Counted from the stretch's first letter, positions 50,655 through 59,510 are shown. The stretch: DNA of 64,000 nucleotides from Paenibacillus sp. FSL R5-0623 (GCF_037974265.1 NZ_CP150233.1:1488001-1552000); one strand, 5' to 3'. Notes: generated by a model not told the origin, from the sequence alone. Numbers and translations: made by a program.

Positions 50655-50957
50655 TCAGCGTATAGGTTCATGTACAGTAACCAGTTTTGTACCGTCAGGA
50701 AATGTGGCTTCTACCTGTACTTCAGGAATCATATCGGGAACACCATCCATACAGTCTTCACGTGTCAGGATGGTGCCTCCGTATCTCATTAATTCGGCAA
50801 CACTCATTCCATCCCGTGCTCGTTCCATCAGTTCGGAGGTCAACAAGGCGATGGCTTCGGGAACATTCAACTTGAGTCCGCGTGCTCTTCGTTCACGGGC
50901 GAGGTTAGCGGCCACGGTAATCAGGAGTTTTTCCTTTTCCTGCTCAGTCCAGTGCAA
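50655..50957 (-). CDS. ureA: Urease gamma subunit
   Basis: 100 residues; [22 protein letters not shown] and [10 protein letters not shown] are family signatures. First gene of the operon. Start is TTG at 50957, with GAAAGG about 10 bases upstream. Divergent from urtA over 261 bases with two GlnR/TnrA boxes. Confidence 0.95.
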   Translation of the reverse strand: MHWTEQEKEKLLITVAANLARERRARGLKLNVPEAIALLTSELMERARDGMSVAELMRYGGTILTREDCMDGVPDMIPEVQVEATFPDGTKLVTVHEPIR

Positions 50958-51010
50958 GGCAATCCGACCTTTCGCTTATAACGTCTGATATGTTCATGGA
51001 TCATATTGTA

Positions 51011-51027
51011 TGTTAAATATACTCACA
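51011..51027. promoter_or_regulatory. GlnR/TnrA box 1
   Basis: TGTTAAATATACTCACA matches the consensus TGTNA-N7-TNACA exactly. It lies nearer ureA. On the minus strand a TTGACA at 51047-51042 with a weak -10 (AGTATA, spacer 18) overlaps it, so repression by GlnR is plausible; alternatively it is placed to activate a start near 50968. Confidence 0.85.
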
Positions 51028-51104
51028 CAGGGTGAATCCTTTGTCAATAAGCATCAAGGCATATTAGCAGTATGCATGAAACGAGTAGGCATGAAATAAA
51101 ATTG

Positions 51105-51121
51105 TGTAAGCTATATTGACA
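51105..51121. promoter_or_regulatory. GlnR/TnrA box 2
   Basis: TGTAAGCTATATTGACA matches TGTNA-N7-TNACA exactly and ends inside the -35 of the urtA promoter, suggesting GlnR repression of urtABCDE when nitrogen is plentiful. Confidence 0.85.
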
Positions 51122-51144
51122 TGAAGAGAGGAACCCTCCATAAT
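51116..51144 (+). promoter_or_regulatory. Sigma-A promoter of urtABCDE
   Basis: TTGACA, 17-base spacer, CATAAT (5 of 6), about 75 bases before urtA. Confidence 0.75.
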
Positions 51145-51218
51145 TTGGATCAACGAACATTTCGGACGCAAATGACCTTAATGTTCGTCAATAGACTAAA
51201 AAAAGGGAGTGTAGGCTA

Positions 51219-52469
51219 TTGAAGAAGAGGTCGGTCAAGTTATGGAGTATTTTGCTGGGTGCGGTCATTGTGATGACAGGATGTGTGGAGGGAGCTGCAC
51301 CTCCTGAAGCTTCGGGTTCAGGTGGTACAGGAGAGCCGGCTGCATCCGGGGATACGATTAAAGTTGGCATTCTTCACTCTCTCAGCGGAACGATGGCGAT
51401 CAGTGAAGTATCTGTTAAAGATGCGGAGATGCTTGCCATTGAAGAGATTAACGCCGCGGGCGGAGTTTTGGGTAAACAGATTGAACCGGTAATTGAGGAT
51501 GGCGCTTCGGATTGGCCTACTTTTGCGGAGAAGGCTGGGAAGTTACTGCAACAGGATAAGGTCGCTGCTGTATTTGGTGGATGGACCTCTGCAAGTCGGA
51601 AGGCTATGCTCCCAGTGTTTGAACAGAACAAAGGTTTATTGTTTTACCCGGTGCAATATGAGGGATTGGAATCGTCGCCAAATATTTTTTATACAGGAGC
51701 AACAACCAATCAACAGATCGTTCCATCTGTAACCTGGTTACTGGAGAACAGGGGCAAGACGTTTTATCTGCTCGGTTCAGATTATGTATTCCCAAAAACG
51801 GCCAATCAGGTCATTAAGGCACAACTCGCAGCAGAAGGCGGCGAAGTAGTGGGTGAGGAATATACACCGCTGGGACATACCGATTACAGTACCATCATTA
51901 GCAAAATCAAAGCTGCGAAGCCGGATATTGTATACAATACACTGAACGGAGATAGCAATGTGGCCTTCTTCAAACAATTGAAGGATGCCGGAATCTCCTC
52001 GGATCAGATGACGACCCTCTCGGTGAGTGTGGCGGAGGAAGAAATCCGTGGCATCGGCGCAGACGTATTGAAGGGGCATCTGGCTTCGTGGAATTATTAT
52101 CAGACAACGGATACACCTGAAAATGCTACATTTGTTGCCAAGTATAAAGAAAAATACGGTGCTGATCGAGTGACAGCTGATCCGATTGAAGCGGGATATG
52201 TGGCGGTTTATCTCTGGAAGGCGGCGGTGGAAAAAGCAGGATCAACCGACGTGGAGAAGGTGAAGGCAGCTGCCAAGGGTCTGGAGTTTGATGCCCCGGA
52301 AGGTAAGGTAACCGTGGATGGAGAGAATCAGCATATCTACAAAACCGTACGGATCGGTGAGGTGCAGGAGGATGGGCAGTTCAAGGAATTGTGGAATTCT
52401 GGGGAGCCTGTCAAGCCGGACCCTTATCTGAAAACGTATGAATGGGGAGCTTCCCTCAGCGCTAAATAA
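51219..52469 (+). CDS. urtA: Urea ABC importer, binding lipoprotein UrtA
   Basis: 416 residues. Lipoprotein signal with lipobox MTGC (Cys about residue 22), Gly/Ser-rich linker, then a type I periplasmic-binding fold: [46 protein letters not shown], all typical of UrtA/FmdD. TTG start with AAGGGAG 9 bases upstream. Binds urea (or short amides) outside the cell; adjacency to urease supports urea. Confidence 0.92.
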   Translation: MKKRSVKLWSILLGAVIVMTGCVEGAAPPEASGSGGTGEPAASGDTIKVGILHSLSGTMAISEVSVKDAEMLAIEEINAAGGVLGKQIEPVIEDGASDWPTFAEKAGKLLQQDKVAAVFGGWTSASRKAMLPVFEQNKGLLFYPVQYEGLESSPNIFYTGATTNQQIVPSVTWLLENRGKTFYLLGSDYVFPKTANQVIKAQLAAEGGEVVGEEYTPLGHTDYSTIISKIKAAKPDIVYNTLNGDSNVAFFKQLKDAGISSDQMTTLSVSVAEEEIRGIGADVLKGHLASWNYYQTTDTPENATFVAKYKEKYGADRVTADPIEAGYVAVYLWKAAVEKAGSTDVEKVKAAAKGLEFDAPEGKVTVDGENQHIYKTVRIGEVQEDGQFKELWNSGEPVKPDPYLKTYEWGASLSAK

Positions 52470-52650
52470 CATAGAAACCTCGCAATAAAACAGGCAACTT
52501 GCTTCAAAGCAGCCAAAACATAAACGAGGGTGTGACAACACATCCTCTCACCGTATCGCGGTAAAGCGTTACTGTAATGTGGGAATGTTCCTGCCGCTAA
52601 TTGAAGTCATGTGAAATATCGAGAGTCACGGTATGGAGGAGGGGATAGCG

Positions 52651-53556
52651 ATGGATATGTTTATCCTGCAGATGTTCAATGGTCTGAGTATCAGTTCGAT
52701 TTTGTTGTTGATTGCACTCGGTCTGGCGGTAACATTTGGGCTGATGAATGTCATCAATATGGCTCACGGTGAACTGATCATGATCGGTGCATATGCAACG
52801 TATGTAACACAAAATCTGTTCATGTCCTATGCTCCAGCGGCGTGGTTTGGTGCCTACTTTGTTGTGGCTCTGCCGATTGCGTTCATTGTGGCGGCTCTGA
52901 TTGGCTGGTTGCTTGAAGTGGTGCTGATCAGGCATCTGTATGGCAGGCCGCTGGATAGTCTGCTTGCGACATGGGGTGTAGGTATGATGCTGCAACAACT
53001 GGCCCGTACCATATTCGGAGCACCAAATGTGGGAGTATCCAGTCCGGCTTGGCTCAATGGGGGATTGGCGATCTCGGATGGTATTGTATTTCCGTATAAA
53101 CGAATTTTCATTATCGCACTGGTTGCGGTTGTGCTGCTGTGTATGTATCTCTATATCTATCGAACATCTTCCGGAAGACGAATGAGGGCTGTAATGCAAA
53201 ATCGGAGCATGGCGGGGTGTCTTGGGATTTCCACCCGGCGGGTGGATGGCATGACCTTTGCGATTGGTTCGGGCATTGCCGGAATTGCTGGCTGTGCGTT
53301 AACGCTCATTGGTCCGATTGGTCCTTCGCTTGGTACGTATTATATTGTGGATGCTTTCATGGTCGTTGTTCTGGGTGGCGTGGGGAAATTGGTCGGAACC
53401 GTGTGTGGTGCATTGGGGATTGGTATGTTCAACACGCTGTTCGAAACCTATACCTCGGCCTCCATTGGCAAGGTGCTTGTGTTTGTATGTATCGTTGCTT
53501 TCCTGCAATGGAAACCACGCGGATTGGTCGCGATGCGCACACGGAGTCTCGATTAA
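52651..53556 (+). CDS. urtB: Urea ABC importer permease UrtB
   Basis: 301 residues, LivH-type branched-chain permease with eight hydrophobic segments; [21 protein letters not shown] and the loop [24 protein letters not shown] are diagnostic. GGAGGAGGGG lies 6 bases before ATG 52651; the ATG at 52633 would overlap it. No N-terminal extension as in cyanobacterial UrtB. Confidence 0.92.
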   Translation: MDMFILQMFNGLSISSILLLIALGLAVTFGLMNVINMAHGELIMIGAYATYVTQNLFMSYAPAAWFGAYFVVALPIAFIVAALIGWLLEVVLIRHLYGRPLDSLLATWGVGMMLQQLARTIFGAPNVGVSSPAWLNGGLAISDGIVFPYKRIFIIALVAVVLLCMYLYIYRTSSGRRMRAVMQNRSMAGCLGISTRRVDGMTFAIGSGIAGIAGCALTLIGPIGPSLGTYYIVDAFMVVVLGGVGKLVGTVCGALGIGMFNTLFETYTSASIGKVLVFVCIVAFLQWKPRGLVAMRTRSLD

Positions 53557-53577
53557 CGTGAAAAAGGGGGTTAGTTC

Positions 53578-54669
53578 ATGTCCGCTTTACTCAAGACTGG
53601 CAGTCTGAAAATGAGGATTATCTGGGCGGTTGTACTGATCATGATGTGTCTTGCTCCACTAATCTCCACGGAGTTTCGTCTGAGTCTGTTAGCCAAGTTT
53701 TTGGCGCTGGCAATCCTGGCCATTGGACTCGATCTGATCTGGGGTTATGGGGGTGTGCTGAGTCTTGGGCATGGGGTGTTCTTTGGTCTGGGTGGGTACG
53801 CGATGGCGATGTATCTGAAGCTTCAGGCCAGTGGAGCAACGCTTCCTGACTTCATGGGATGGAGTGGCCTCAGTGGTCTGCCATGGTTCTGGGAACCATT
53901 TCGCTCTTTCCCGGTGGCGCTGTTATTGGGGATAGCCCTTCCGGCATTACTCGCCTTTGCCCTGGGGTGGTTTACGTTCCGTAACCGGATCACCGGTGTG
54001 TATTTTACCATCCTGACTCAAGCCTTGGTTCTCATTACGGTAACACTGTTTGTTGGCAAACAGGAGTGGACGGGTGGAACAAATGGCATTACGGGATATA
54101 ATTCGATCTTTGGTTTTACACTTCATTCCGCAGGAACAACAATTGTTCTCTACTATATAACGCTTGCTGTTCTGGTGATTGCGTATGTGCTCTGTCGTCG
54201 AATGGTGAACAGTCGGTTCGGCCAAGTGCTCGAAGCTGCGCGTGATGGAGAGAATCGGGTACGATTCCTCGGATATGATCCGGCAGGATATAAAACGCTG
54301 GCTTTTGCTTTTTCCGGTGCGCTTGCAGGCATCGCGGGCATGTTGTTTGTTCTTCAGGTCGGTATTATCTCGCCATCCATGATGGGGATTGTGCCCTCCA
54401 TTGAGATGGTTCTGTGGGTTGCGTTGGGTGGTCGCGGTACCCTTATCGGTGCGGTCATCGGAGCGGTGGTGCTGAATGCAGCCAAAACAGGTATAAGCGA
54501 GGCTTACCCCGAAGGATGGTTGTTTGTCATTGGTGGGCTCTTTGTAACGGTAGTTTTGTTCATGCCAAACGGTATTGTAGGTGTGTATCGTCATGTCGTT
54601 CGCTTGCTGAAGCGGAGAGGAGAGAGTGCGCATGTCCAAGTCACTCGGGAAAAACCTGAAGTCTACTAA
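53578..54669 (+). CDS. urtC: Urea ABC importer permease UrtC
   Basis: 363 residues, LivM-type permease. GLDLIWGYGGVLSLGHGVFFGLGGY, NDITG-like NGITGYNSIFG and the loop GQVLEAARDGENRVRFLGYDPAGYK are present. AAAAAGGGGG upstream. Overlaps urtD by 38 bases. Confidence 0.92.
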   Translation: MSALLKTGSLKMRIIWAVVLIMMCLAPLISTEFRLSLLAKFLALAILAIGLDLIWGYGGVLSLGHGVFFGLGGYAMAMYLKLQASGATLPDFMGWSGLSGLPWFWEPFRSFPVALLLGIALPALLAFALGWFTFRNRITGVYFTILTQALVLITVTLFVGKQEWTGGTNGITGYNSIFGFTLHSAGTTIVLYYITLAVLVIAYVLCRRMVNSRFGQVLEAARDGENRVRFLGYDPAGYKTLAFAFSGALAGIAGMLFVLQVGIISPSMMGIVPSIEMVLWVALGGRGTLIGAVIGAVVLNAAKTGISEAYPEGWLFVIGGLFVTVVLFMPNGIVGVYRHVVRLLKRRGESAHVQVTREKPEVY

Positions 54670-55441
54670 AGATTCGGCGGTCCTGGTAGCTGAGGATATT
54701 ACAGTGGCCTTTGGCGGGTTCGTTGCTGTCAAAGGCATGAATCTGAAGCTGCATGAGCATGACCTGCATTTTCTGATTGGACCGAATGGTGCAGGGAAAA
54801 CGACGATGCTGGATGTGATCTGTGGTAAAACCAAACCCATGTCCGGCTCGGTGAAGATGGGGGATGGCGCGGACTTGACAAAACTGAGAGAACACCAGAT
54901 TGTTCGCAAAGGTGTAGGACGCAAATTTCAGGCGCCATCAATCTTCGCGGGTCTGACGGTGCAGGAAAATCTGACGCTGGCAGCGGAGACTCGCCGTTCC
55001 CCTTTGCAAGCCATCGGTATTCGTCGATATGGGAAAATGAGTGCTGCCATGGAGCGTGTTACGCTCCAGATTGGTCTGCAAGACCGCGTTGAGACTCGTG
55101 CAGGAGCGTTATCGCATGGGGAAAAGCAGTGGCTGGAGATCGGTATGTTGCTTCTGCAGGAGCCACGTGTGTTGTTACTGGACGAACCAGCCGCGGGTAT
55201 GACGGATGAAGAAACGCACAAGACCGGGCGACTGCTGCAAGAGATTGCGCGTGAACGCTCGGTTGTGGTGGTGGAGCATGATATGGAGTTTGTGCGAGAG
55301 TTCGCAGCCAAGGTGACGGTGATGCATGAAGGGAAACTGCTGAAGGAAGGTACGATGGCGGAGGTACAGGCAGACCCAAAAGTGGCAGAAGTGTATCTGG
55401 GCAAAAGGAGGGATGACCATGCTGTCGCTGCAACGAATTGA
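54632..55441 (+). CDS. urtD: Urea ABC importer ATPase UrtD
   Basis: 269 residues, LivG-type. Walker A GPNGAGKTT, signature LSHGEKQWLEIGMLL (the UrtD variant of the C motif), Walker B VLLLDEPAAGM, H-loop VVEHDMEFV. ATG 54632 is preferred over GTG 54626 because GGAGAGGAG lies 8 bases upstream. Overlaps both neighbours. Confidence 0.92.
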   Translation: MSKSLGKNLKSTKDSAVLVAEDITVAFGGFVAVKGMNLKLHEHDLHFLIGPNGAGKTTMLDVICGKTKPMSGSVKMGDGADLTKLREHQIVRKGVGRKFQAPSIFAGLTVQENLTLAAETRRSPLQAIGIRRYGKMSAAMERVTLQIGLQDRVETRAGALSHGEKQWLEIGMLLLQEPRVLLLDEPAAGMTDEETHKTGRLLQEIARERSVVVVEHDMEFVREFAAKVTVMHEGKLLKEGTMAEVQADPKVAEVYLGKRRDDHAVAATN

Positions 55442-56114
55442 ATCCGGCTACGGGGAAAGCAATGTGCTTCGTGGTGTGAACCTGGATGTACAGCCTGGAC
55501 AGGTGGTGTGTCTGATGGGCCGTAACGGTGTAGGGAAAACAACGTTGATGAAAACATTAATGGGGCTGCTCAAAACACGCAAGGGCAGTATTCAGTGGCA
55601 AAATCAGGAGTTATCCACCTTGGACACAGCCAAGCGGGCAAGGGCAGGGATTGGTTATGTACCGCAGGGGCGGGAGATTTTCCCGCAGCTTACGGTGAAA
55701 GAAAACTTATTGCTCGGTCTGGAGACAAGTGCACCAGGAGTAAAAACGTTCCCGGAGGATGTACTGGCGATGTTTCCAGTGCTTGCGACGATGTATGGAC
55801 GGCAGGGCGGGGATCTGAGTGGTGGACAGCAGCAACAATTGGCATTCGCTCGGGCATTGGCTTCACGTCCGGGGTTGTTGCTACTTGATGAGCCGACAGA
55901 AGGCATCCAGCCTTCTATCGTGGAGGACATTCGGCAGGTTATTTTGCAGCTCAAGGCAAAGGGGGATCTCTCGGTTCTGCTGGTAGAGCAGAGTATTGAT
56001 TTTGTACGAAGTGCCGCAGATTACATCTATATCATGGACAAAGGAACCATAACCCTGCATGGGACACCGCAAGAACTGGATATGTCGCAGTTTGAACATC
56101 ATCTCTCCGTTTAG
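55419..56114 (+). CDS. urtE: Urea ABC importer ATPase UrtE
   Basis: 231 residues, LivF-type. Walker A GRNGVGKTT, GIGYVPQGREIFPQLTV, signature LSGGQQQQLAFARAL, Walker B LLLLDEPTEGIQPS. ATG 55419 has AAAGGAGG 7 bases upstream; ATG 55413 is too close to it. Last gene of urtABCDE; no terminator is evident before the convergent PAS gene. Confidence 0.92.
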   Translation: MLSLQRIESGYGESNVLRGVNLDVQPGQVVCLMGRNGVGKTTLMKTLMGLLKTRKGSIQWQNQELSTLDTAKRARAGIGYVPQGREIFPQLTVKENLLLGLETSAPGVKTFPEDVLAMFPVLATMYGRQGGDLSGGQQQQLAFARALASRPGLLLLDEPTEGIQPSIVEDIRQVILQLKAKGDLSVLLVEQSIDFVRSAADYIYIMDKGTITLHGTPQELDMSQFEHHLSV

Positions 56115-56144
56115 TTGTAGTTAGTCGGCGAGTGGAGAAAGGTT

Positions 56145-56780
56145 TCAGGAACGCTTGTCCAGGATATTCGAGTATTTCGGATATAACCGCCGGATGCATT
56201 CCGGACATATGTCATGGGTGAATTCGGCGTGGGTATGCTTCTCCAGATAACTCTCAACGGAGTTCCAGTGTTCCTCTTCATCCTTGATTTGTTTGCAGAC
56301 GGCGCAAATAGGCAACAGTCCACGCAATGTGCGCACTTCAGACAATGCCTTCTTCAATTGGTGTTCTGTCTTTCTTTGTTCGGTAATATCCATGTGTGCA
56401 ATCAAAGCCAGATCACTATCCAGAATTGAATTTGCATAAGATAGAGGGGTGAGTTCTACACGAAACCACCTCTTTTCGTTGTATACAGTATACACGCAGA
56501 TGTCATATGTATGATTTCGATTAAAGGGTATTCCGCGTTCTTTCAAATTCTGTGCGACAAGTGCCATGTTAGCGTTCTTGTCTCGTTTTGCCCAGGCTTC
56601 CGTCAGGTGCAGGTAATGTCTATGACTACTGTGTATATCCGGGTTTGGTGAGCATTGACCGAGTCCCTGTTGCCAGGCACGGTTACAACTTTGGATAATC
56701 CAATTGTCATCAACGATGATGAGCTGGTGACGTATGGACTGGAACGACAGCCTCTCCAGATCGGATGTAACATGTCTCAT
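56145..56780 (-). CDS. PAS-domain protein with C-terminal four-cysteine motif
   Basis: 211 residues. A single PAS domain (about 12-135, QLIIVDDNWIIQSCNRAW, IAHMDITEQRKTEHQL) is followed by a conserved tail LRGLLPICAVCKQIKD...EFTHDICPECIRRLYP, whose paired CxxC motifs look like a small zinc site; the same tail ends some response regulators and sensors. No kinase, GGDEF or HTH output domain is present. AAAGGAGG lies 9 bases before ATG. Role unknown; a signalling adaptor is possible. Confidence 0.75.
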   Translation of the reverse strand: MRHVTSDLERLSFQSIRHQLIIVDDNWIIQSCNRAWQQGLGQCSPNPDIHSSHRHYLHLTEAWAKRDKNANMALVAQNLKERGIPFNRNHTYDICVYTVYNEKRWFRVELTPLSYANSILDSDLALIAHMDITEQRKTEHQLKKALSEVRTLRGLLPICAVCKQIKDEEEHWNSVESYLEKHTHAEFTHDICPECIRRLYPKYSNILDKRS

Positions 56781-56807
56781 GGATGAGACCCTCCTTTGGC
56801 AGAAATC

Positions 56808-57011
56808 TTATCTCAGTTCATCTGGAATATCCAAAATATCAGCGACCAGGTGCCTGAATCGGGTTGCTTTGCGTGTGCCGTGAATGAGATTGGATAAACG
56901 ATAGGGTGGGATGCCATGCTGTTCACAAAAGGTCTTCTGGTCCACTTGAAGTTCGGTTAGCCGTCGTTTGATGGCCCATCCGAACGGAGTAACTGGTTTT
57001 TTCTTGTTCAA
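56808..57011 (-). CDS. Small XRE-like DNA-binding protein
   Basis: 67 residues with one HTH-like region (LQVDQKTFCEQHGIPPYRLSNLIHGTRK). TTG start at 57011 (MNKKKPVTPFGWAIKRRL), with AGGGGTGA 6 bases upstream. It precedes the PAS gene on the same strand by 27 bases and probably forms an operon with it. The form resembles phage Cro/Rha-type short regulators. Confidence 0.65.
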   Translation of the reverse strand: MNKKKPVTPFGWAIKRRLTELQVDQKTFCEQHGIPPYRLSNLIHGTRKATRFRHLVADILDIPDELR

Positions 57012-57195
57012 AAGGGTTCACCCCTGGTTAGAATGTAGTATTCAGCCGCCTTTTCTTCATGTAGAATATATAGAAATGCGAGCTGTATGTTTCATTATAT
57101 ACGTAAATTCGTCATCTAACAATTAAAAAATACGGAAAAAAGTGTATTTTGTGATGATAAATGGCGTAAATACGTAAATAAAACAAATAAAATGA

Positions 57196-57235
57196 CAAAA
57201 AACACGTCGGCAAGGAGGTTGCCGCGTGTTTTTAG
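57196..57235 (-). terminator. Terminator of the second ureF
   Basis: AACACG-CGGCAA pairs with TTGCCGCGTGTT around GGAGG; T run on the minus strand. Confidence 0.88.
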
Positions 57236-57276
57236 TTTGTCTGAATGAAGGGGAGCGGGTATGAGGAGGAAGAGGA

Positions 57277-57978
57277 TTAGGCTCTGTAGGCATGAAGTCC
57301 AGCTCCAAGCATATGGAAACTGGGGAAAAACGATTTCATGGACATCGAGGTTGGCTGTGCCAGTCCATCCGCAGCCGAGGCGCTGACGGTCTTCCATTCA
57401 TTCTCCAGATCTGTGGCCAGGCGGACCATCAGATCCTTGGTTGTATCATTGTTCAGGGGAATGACTTTGGAGGCTTCGGTTATGCAGGCATTCATGGCTG
57501 AATGCAGGTAACCAAGGACCGCCTCCTCGACCGGGATATCGAGGTGGTGGTTAATCCAGGCGTGAACAGTGGAGAGGCAGCCAACCGAATCGTATTTGGC
57601 AAAGATCTGTTCGAGCTGGGTGAATTCAATCCAGGGGTGCAGAGCGCGTGCGAGTCTGATCAATCGTTTACCCATCGCGGCAGCTTGTTCTCTGAGATCT
57701 CCAGGGGTTCGCTGAACATGGACGAGCTTGTCGATCAGAGCTATCCGCCATGTATCCTTGTGATCTGCTGCGGTATAGATGCCTTTAATGGCCATACCTT
57801 CAAGACGAACGATGCTGGGATGCAACTGACAACGCATGAATGATTCGAGATCTTCAGCATTACGAATGGTACCCTCCCTGATATGGATATCCATGCCGAA
57901 GGAATGGGTGAACCCTCCAACCTGAATAGAGGAATCAAGCAGTTTGACATAATCGAGAAGCTTATTCCCACGGTTCAC
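57277..57978 (-). CDS. UreF paralogue, divergent C-terminus
   Basis: About 233 residues, clearly homologous to UreF (KLLDYVKLLDSSIQVGGFTHSFGMD; QLHPSIVRLEGMAIKGIY; RTPGDLREQAAAMGKRLIRLARALHPW), roughly 40 percent identical to the ureF at 47566 by eye. The C-terminal tail MRHETLPARLF of UreF is replaced by FFPSFHMLGAGLHAYRA, so contact with UreD or UreG may be changed. GTG at 57978 fits AGGAGG 9 bases upstream; ATG 57984 is only 3 bases from it. Preceded by a strong palindrome. May serve a second urease or have drifted. Confidence 0.82.
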   Translation of the reverse strand: MNRGNKLLDYVKLLDSSIQVGGFTHSFGMDIHIREGTIRNAEDLESFMRCQLHPSIVRLEGMAIKGIYTAADHKDTWRIALIDKLVHVQRTPGDLREQAAAMGKRLIRLARALHPWIEFTQLEQIFAKYDSVGCLSTVHAWINHHLDIPVEEAVLGYLHSAMNACITEASKVIPLNNDTTKDLMVRLATDLENEWKTVSASAADGLAQPTSMSMKSFFPSFHMLGAGLHAYRA

Positions 57979-57997
57979 AATCATTCGCCTCCTGTGT

Positions 57998-58025
57998 TCG
58001 TTAAATGTCACTTAAAGTGACATTT
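57998..58025. promoter_or_regulatory. Palindromic operator before the second ureF
   Basis: AAATGTCACT and AGTGACATTT are perfect 10-base inverted arms around TAA, at about 58003-58025, overlapping the likely 5' leader of the gene. It looks like a dimeric repressor site; the protein is unknown. Confidence 0.55.
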
Positions 58026-58182
58026 ATATTCCTTTTTGTTTGCTTTGTGTTTAAAAATCCGAATTATATGATAGTTATCATCCCATAAACGTCCGCTTTT
58101 TGTCAATAGTATCCGTGAGAATTAATGGATTAAATCTGGAATTTAATATCTGTGTTATTTTATATAACTTATTGCGTTACTT

Positions 58183-58344
58183 ATGTGGAGAAATGTAGGG
58201 TGGACTATATATAAGGAAGGACTATATATAAATGAATCAACAAGATCGGCTCTTACCGAAAAAGAGGGGATCAAATCTAATCATATGCAGTTCATGGGTA
58301 AAGATGACGAGATTATGCGATTTTTGATGAAATTGCCTAGCTGA
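58183..58344 (+). CDS. Possible 53-residue protein or gene remnant
   Basis: An ATG frame reads MWRNVGWTIYKEGLYINEST and ends KDDEIMRFLMKLPS; the last 35 residues have protein-like composition. No ribosome site precedes ATG 58183. A better site (GGAAGG) precedes the ATG at 58231 in another frame, which stops after 31 codons; a one-base shift would join the two. It may be a decayed small gene. A tandem repeat of GGACTATATATAA (58202 and 58219) lies inside. Confidence 0.25.
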   Translation: MWRNVGWTIYKEGLYINESTRSALTEKEGIKSNHMQFMGKDDEIMRFLMKLPS

Positions 58345-58365
58345 AAAAGTAGTATTAAAAAATAC

Positions 58366-58394
58366 TTTACTTTTAGTTCTGAACCCAGTATAAT
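58366..58394 (+). promoter_or_regulatory. Promoter of tRNA-Leu copy 2
   Basis: TTTACT, 17-base spacer, perfect TATAAT, 28 bases before the tRNA. Confidence 0.75.
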
Positions 58395-58422
58395 CAATTC
58401 TGTTGCCGATTATTTACGACAT

Positions 58423-58505
58423 GCGGTCGTGGTGGAATGGCAGACACGCTATCTTGAGGGGGTAGTGGGCGTATGCCCGTGGAGGTTCGAGTCCTCTCGA
58501 CCGCA
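58423..58505 (+). tRNA. tRNA-Leu(GAG), copy 2
   Basis: 83 nt, identical to copy 1 except two bases in the variable arm, where GGGCGTATGCCC replaces GGGTGTATACCC; the two changes keep the pairing. Confidence 0.96.
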
Positions 58506-58523
58506 TCATATGAACGATTAAAA

Positions 58524-58558
58524 AGAAGCTTTCCATTAATGGAAGGCTTCTTTTTTTT
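58524..58558 (+). terminator. Terminator of tRNA-Leu copy 2
   Basis: AGAAGCTTTCCAT and ATGGAAGGCTTCT pair, then eight T. Confidence 0.9.
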
Positions 58559-58653
58559 GTCTTTTTGAACAGTTTGACATCAAAGTTGAGAAAAAAAGGC
58601 CATCCATTACCGAGGCAATGGTGCTTACCTTCCGGCTACGGGTGGCCAATGTA

Positions 58654-59133
58654 TTATTTTTGCAGCAAGTTCTTGATATCTTCTTCAATCTTGTCCGGTG
58701 TTGTTTTGGGAGCATAACGTTTCAGTACCTGTCCGTTCTGATCCACAAGGAATTTGGTGAAATTCCATTTAATTGCTTTGGAGCCGAGCAGGCCAGGAGC
58801 TTCTGTGCTAAGGTGTTGGAAAAGAGGGTGAGCGCTTGAGCCGTTCACATCAATTTTCTCAAACATGGGGAAGCTTACGCCATAATTCATCTGACAGAAC
58901 TCGGCAATATCGTCGGAAGATCCTTTTTCCTGTGCAAACTGGTTGCTTGGGAAACCAAGAACTTCAAATGGAGCATCTTGAAACTTGTCTTGCAGTTCTT
59001 GCAGACCTTTGAATTGAGGAGTGAGGCCGCATGAGCTTGCCGTATTCACAATCAGTAACACTTTGTCACGGTAGTCGGACATTTCAACTTCTTGACCGCG
59101 AAGGGTATTCACTTTGTAATCGTAGACTGTCAT
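58654..59133 (-). CDS. Glutathione peroxidase-family (thioredoxin-type) peroxidase
   Basis: 159 residues, reduces hydroperoxides. Peroxidatic Cys in NTASSCGLTPQ (residue 35), Gln and Trp-Asn of the active-site tetrad in FPSNQF and KWNFTKFLVD; a resolving Cys in EFCQMNYG. The usual Cys of FPCNQFG is Ser here, but that residue is not essential in thioredoxin-dependent members. Homologue of Bacillus BsaA. Starts at ATG 59133 with GGAGGCG upstream. Confidence 0.92.
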   Translation of the reverse strand: MTVYDYKVNTLRGQEVEMSDYRDKVLLIVNTASSCGLTPQFKGLQELQDKFQDAPFEVLGFPSNQFAQEKGSSDDIAEFCQMNYGVSFPMFEKIDVNGSSAHPLFQHLSTEAPGLLGSKAIKWNFTKFLVDQNGQVLKRYAPKTTPDKIEEDIKNLLQK

Positions 59134-59510
59134 CTAAATCGCCTCCATTTATTTACTCTTATATCTTCTATTATATTGGTTACAATTAAATATTGCAAAA
59201 CTAATATGGTGTTAAAAGAATCAAAACAGGCAAGTTGTGCAGAATACGTGAATGAATTGCGAGTTGATTTTCGTCAGAGTGAGAATTAGATAGATTTAAA
59301 GAGATGGATAGAGTATGACCTTATTGTAAGCGCTATTATATGTGAGTATTGCCGAAAATCTGTCGATTCGGTGATCTGTGCGGACTTTACACCGTCATGG
59401 CGCGGGTGTATGATTCATAACGTAATTTCAATTTAAACTAAATTGTACCTGAAAAACGAAACAAACGATAATATCGCTCGATCTTATCCTTAAGATATAC
59501 GAACGATGTT
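59134..59510. other. Intergenic, no gene seen
   Basis: 377 bases, AT-rich, between the peroxidase start and the riboswitch. It must hold promoters in both directions; none was identified with confidence. Confidence 0.4.

Noticed and set aside
52597..53199. 200-codon minus-strand frame over urtB
   Set aside because: Antisense shadow of a membrane protein gene; no start signal.
53947..54924. 325-codon minus-strand frame over urtC/urtD
   Set aside because: Antisense to two clear urea-transport genes; rich in His/Thr/Arg as expected for a shadow frame.
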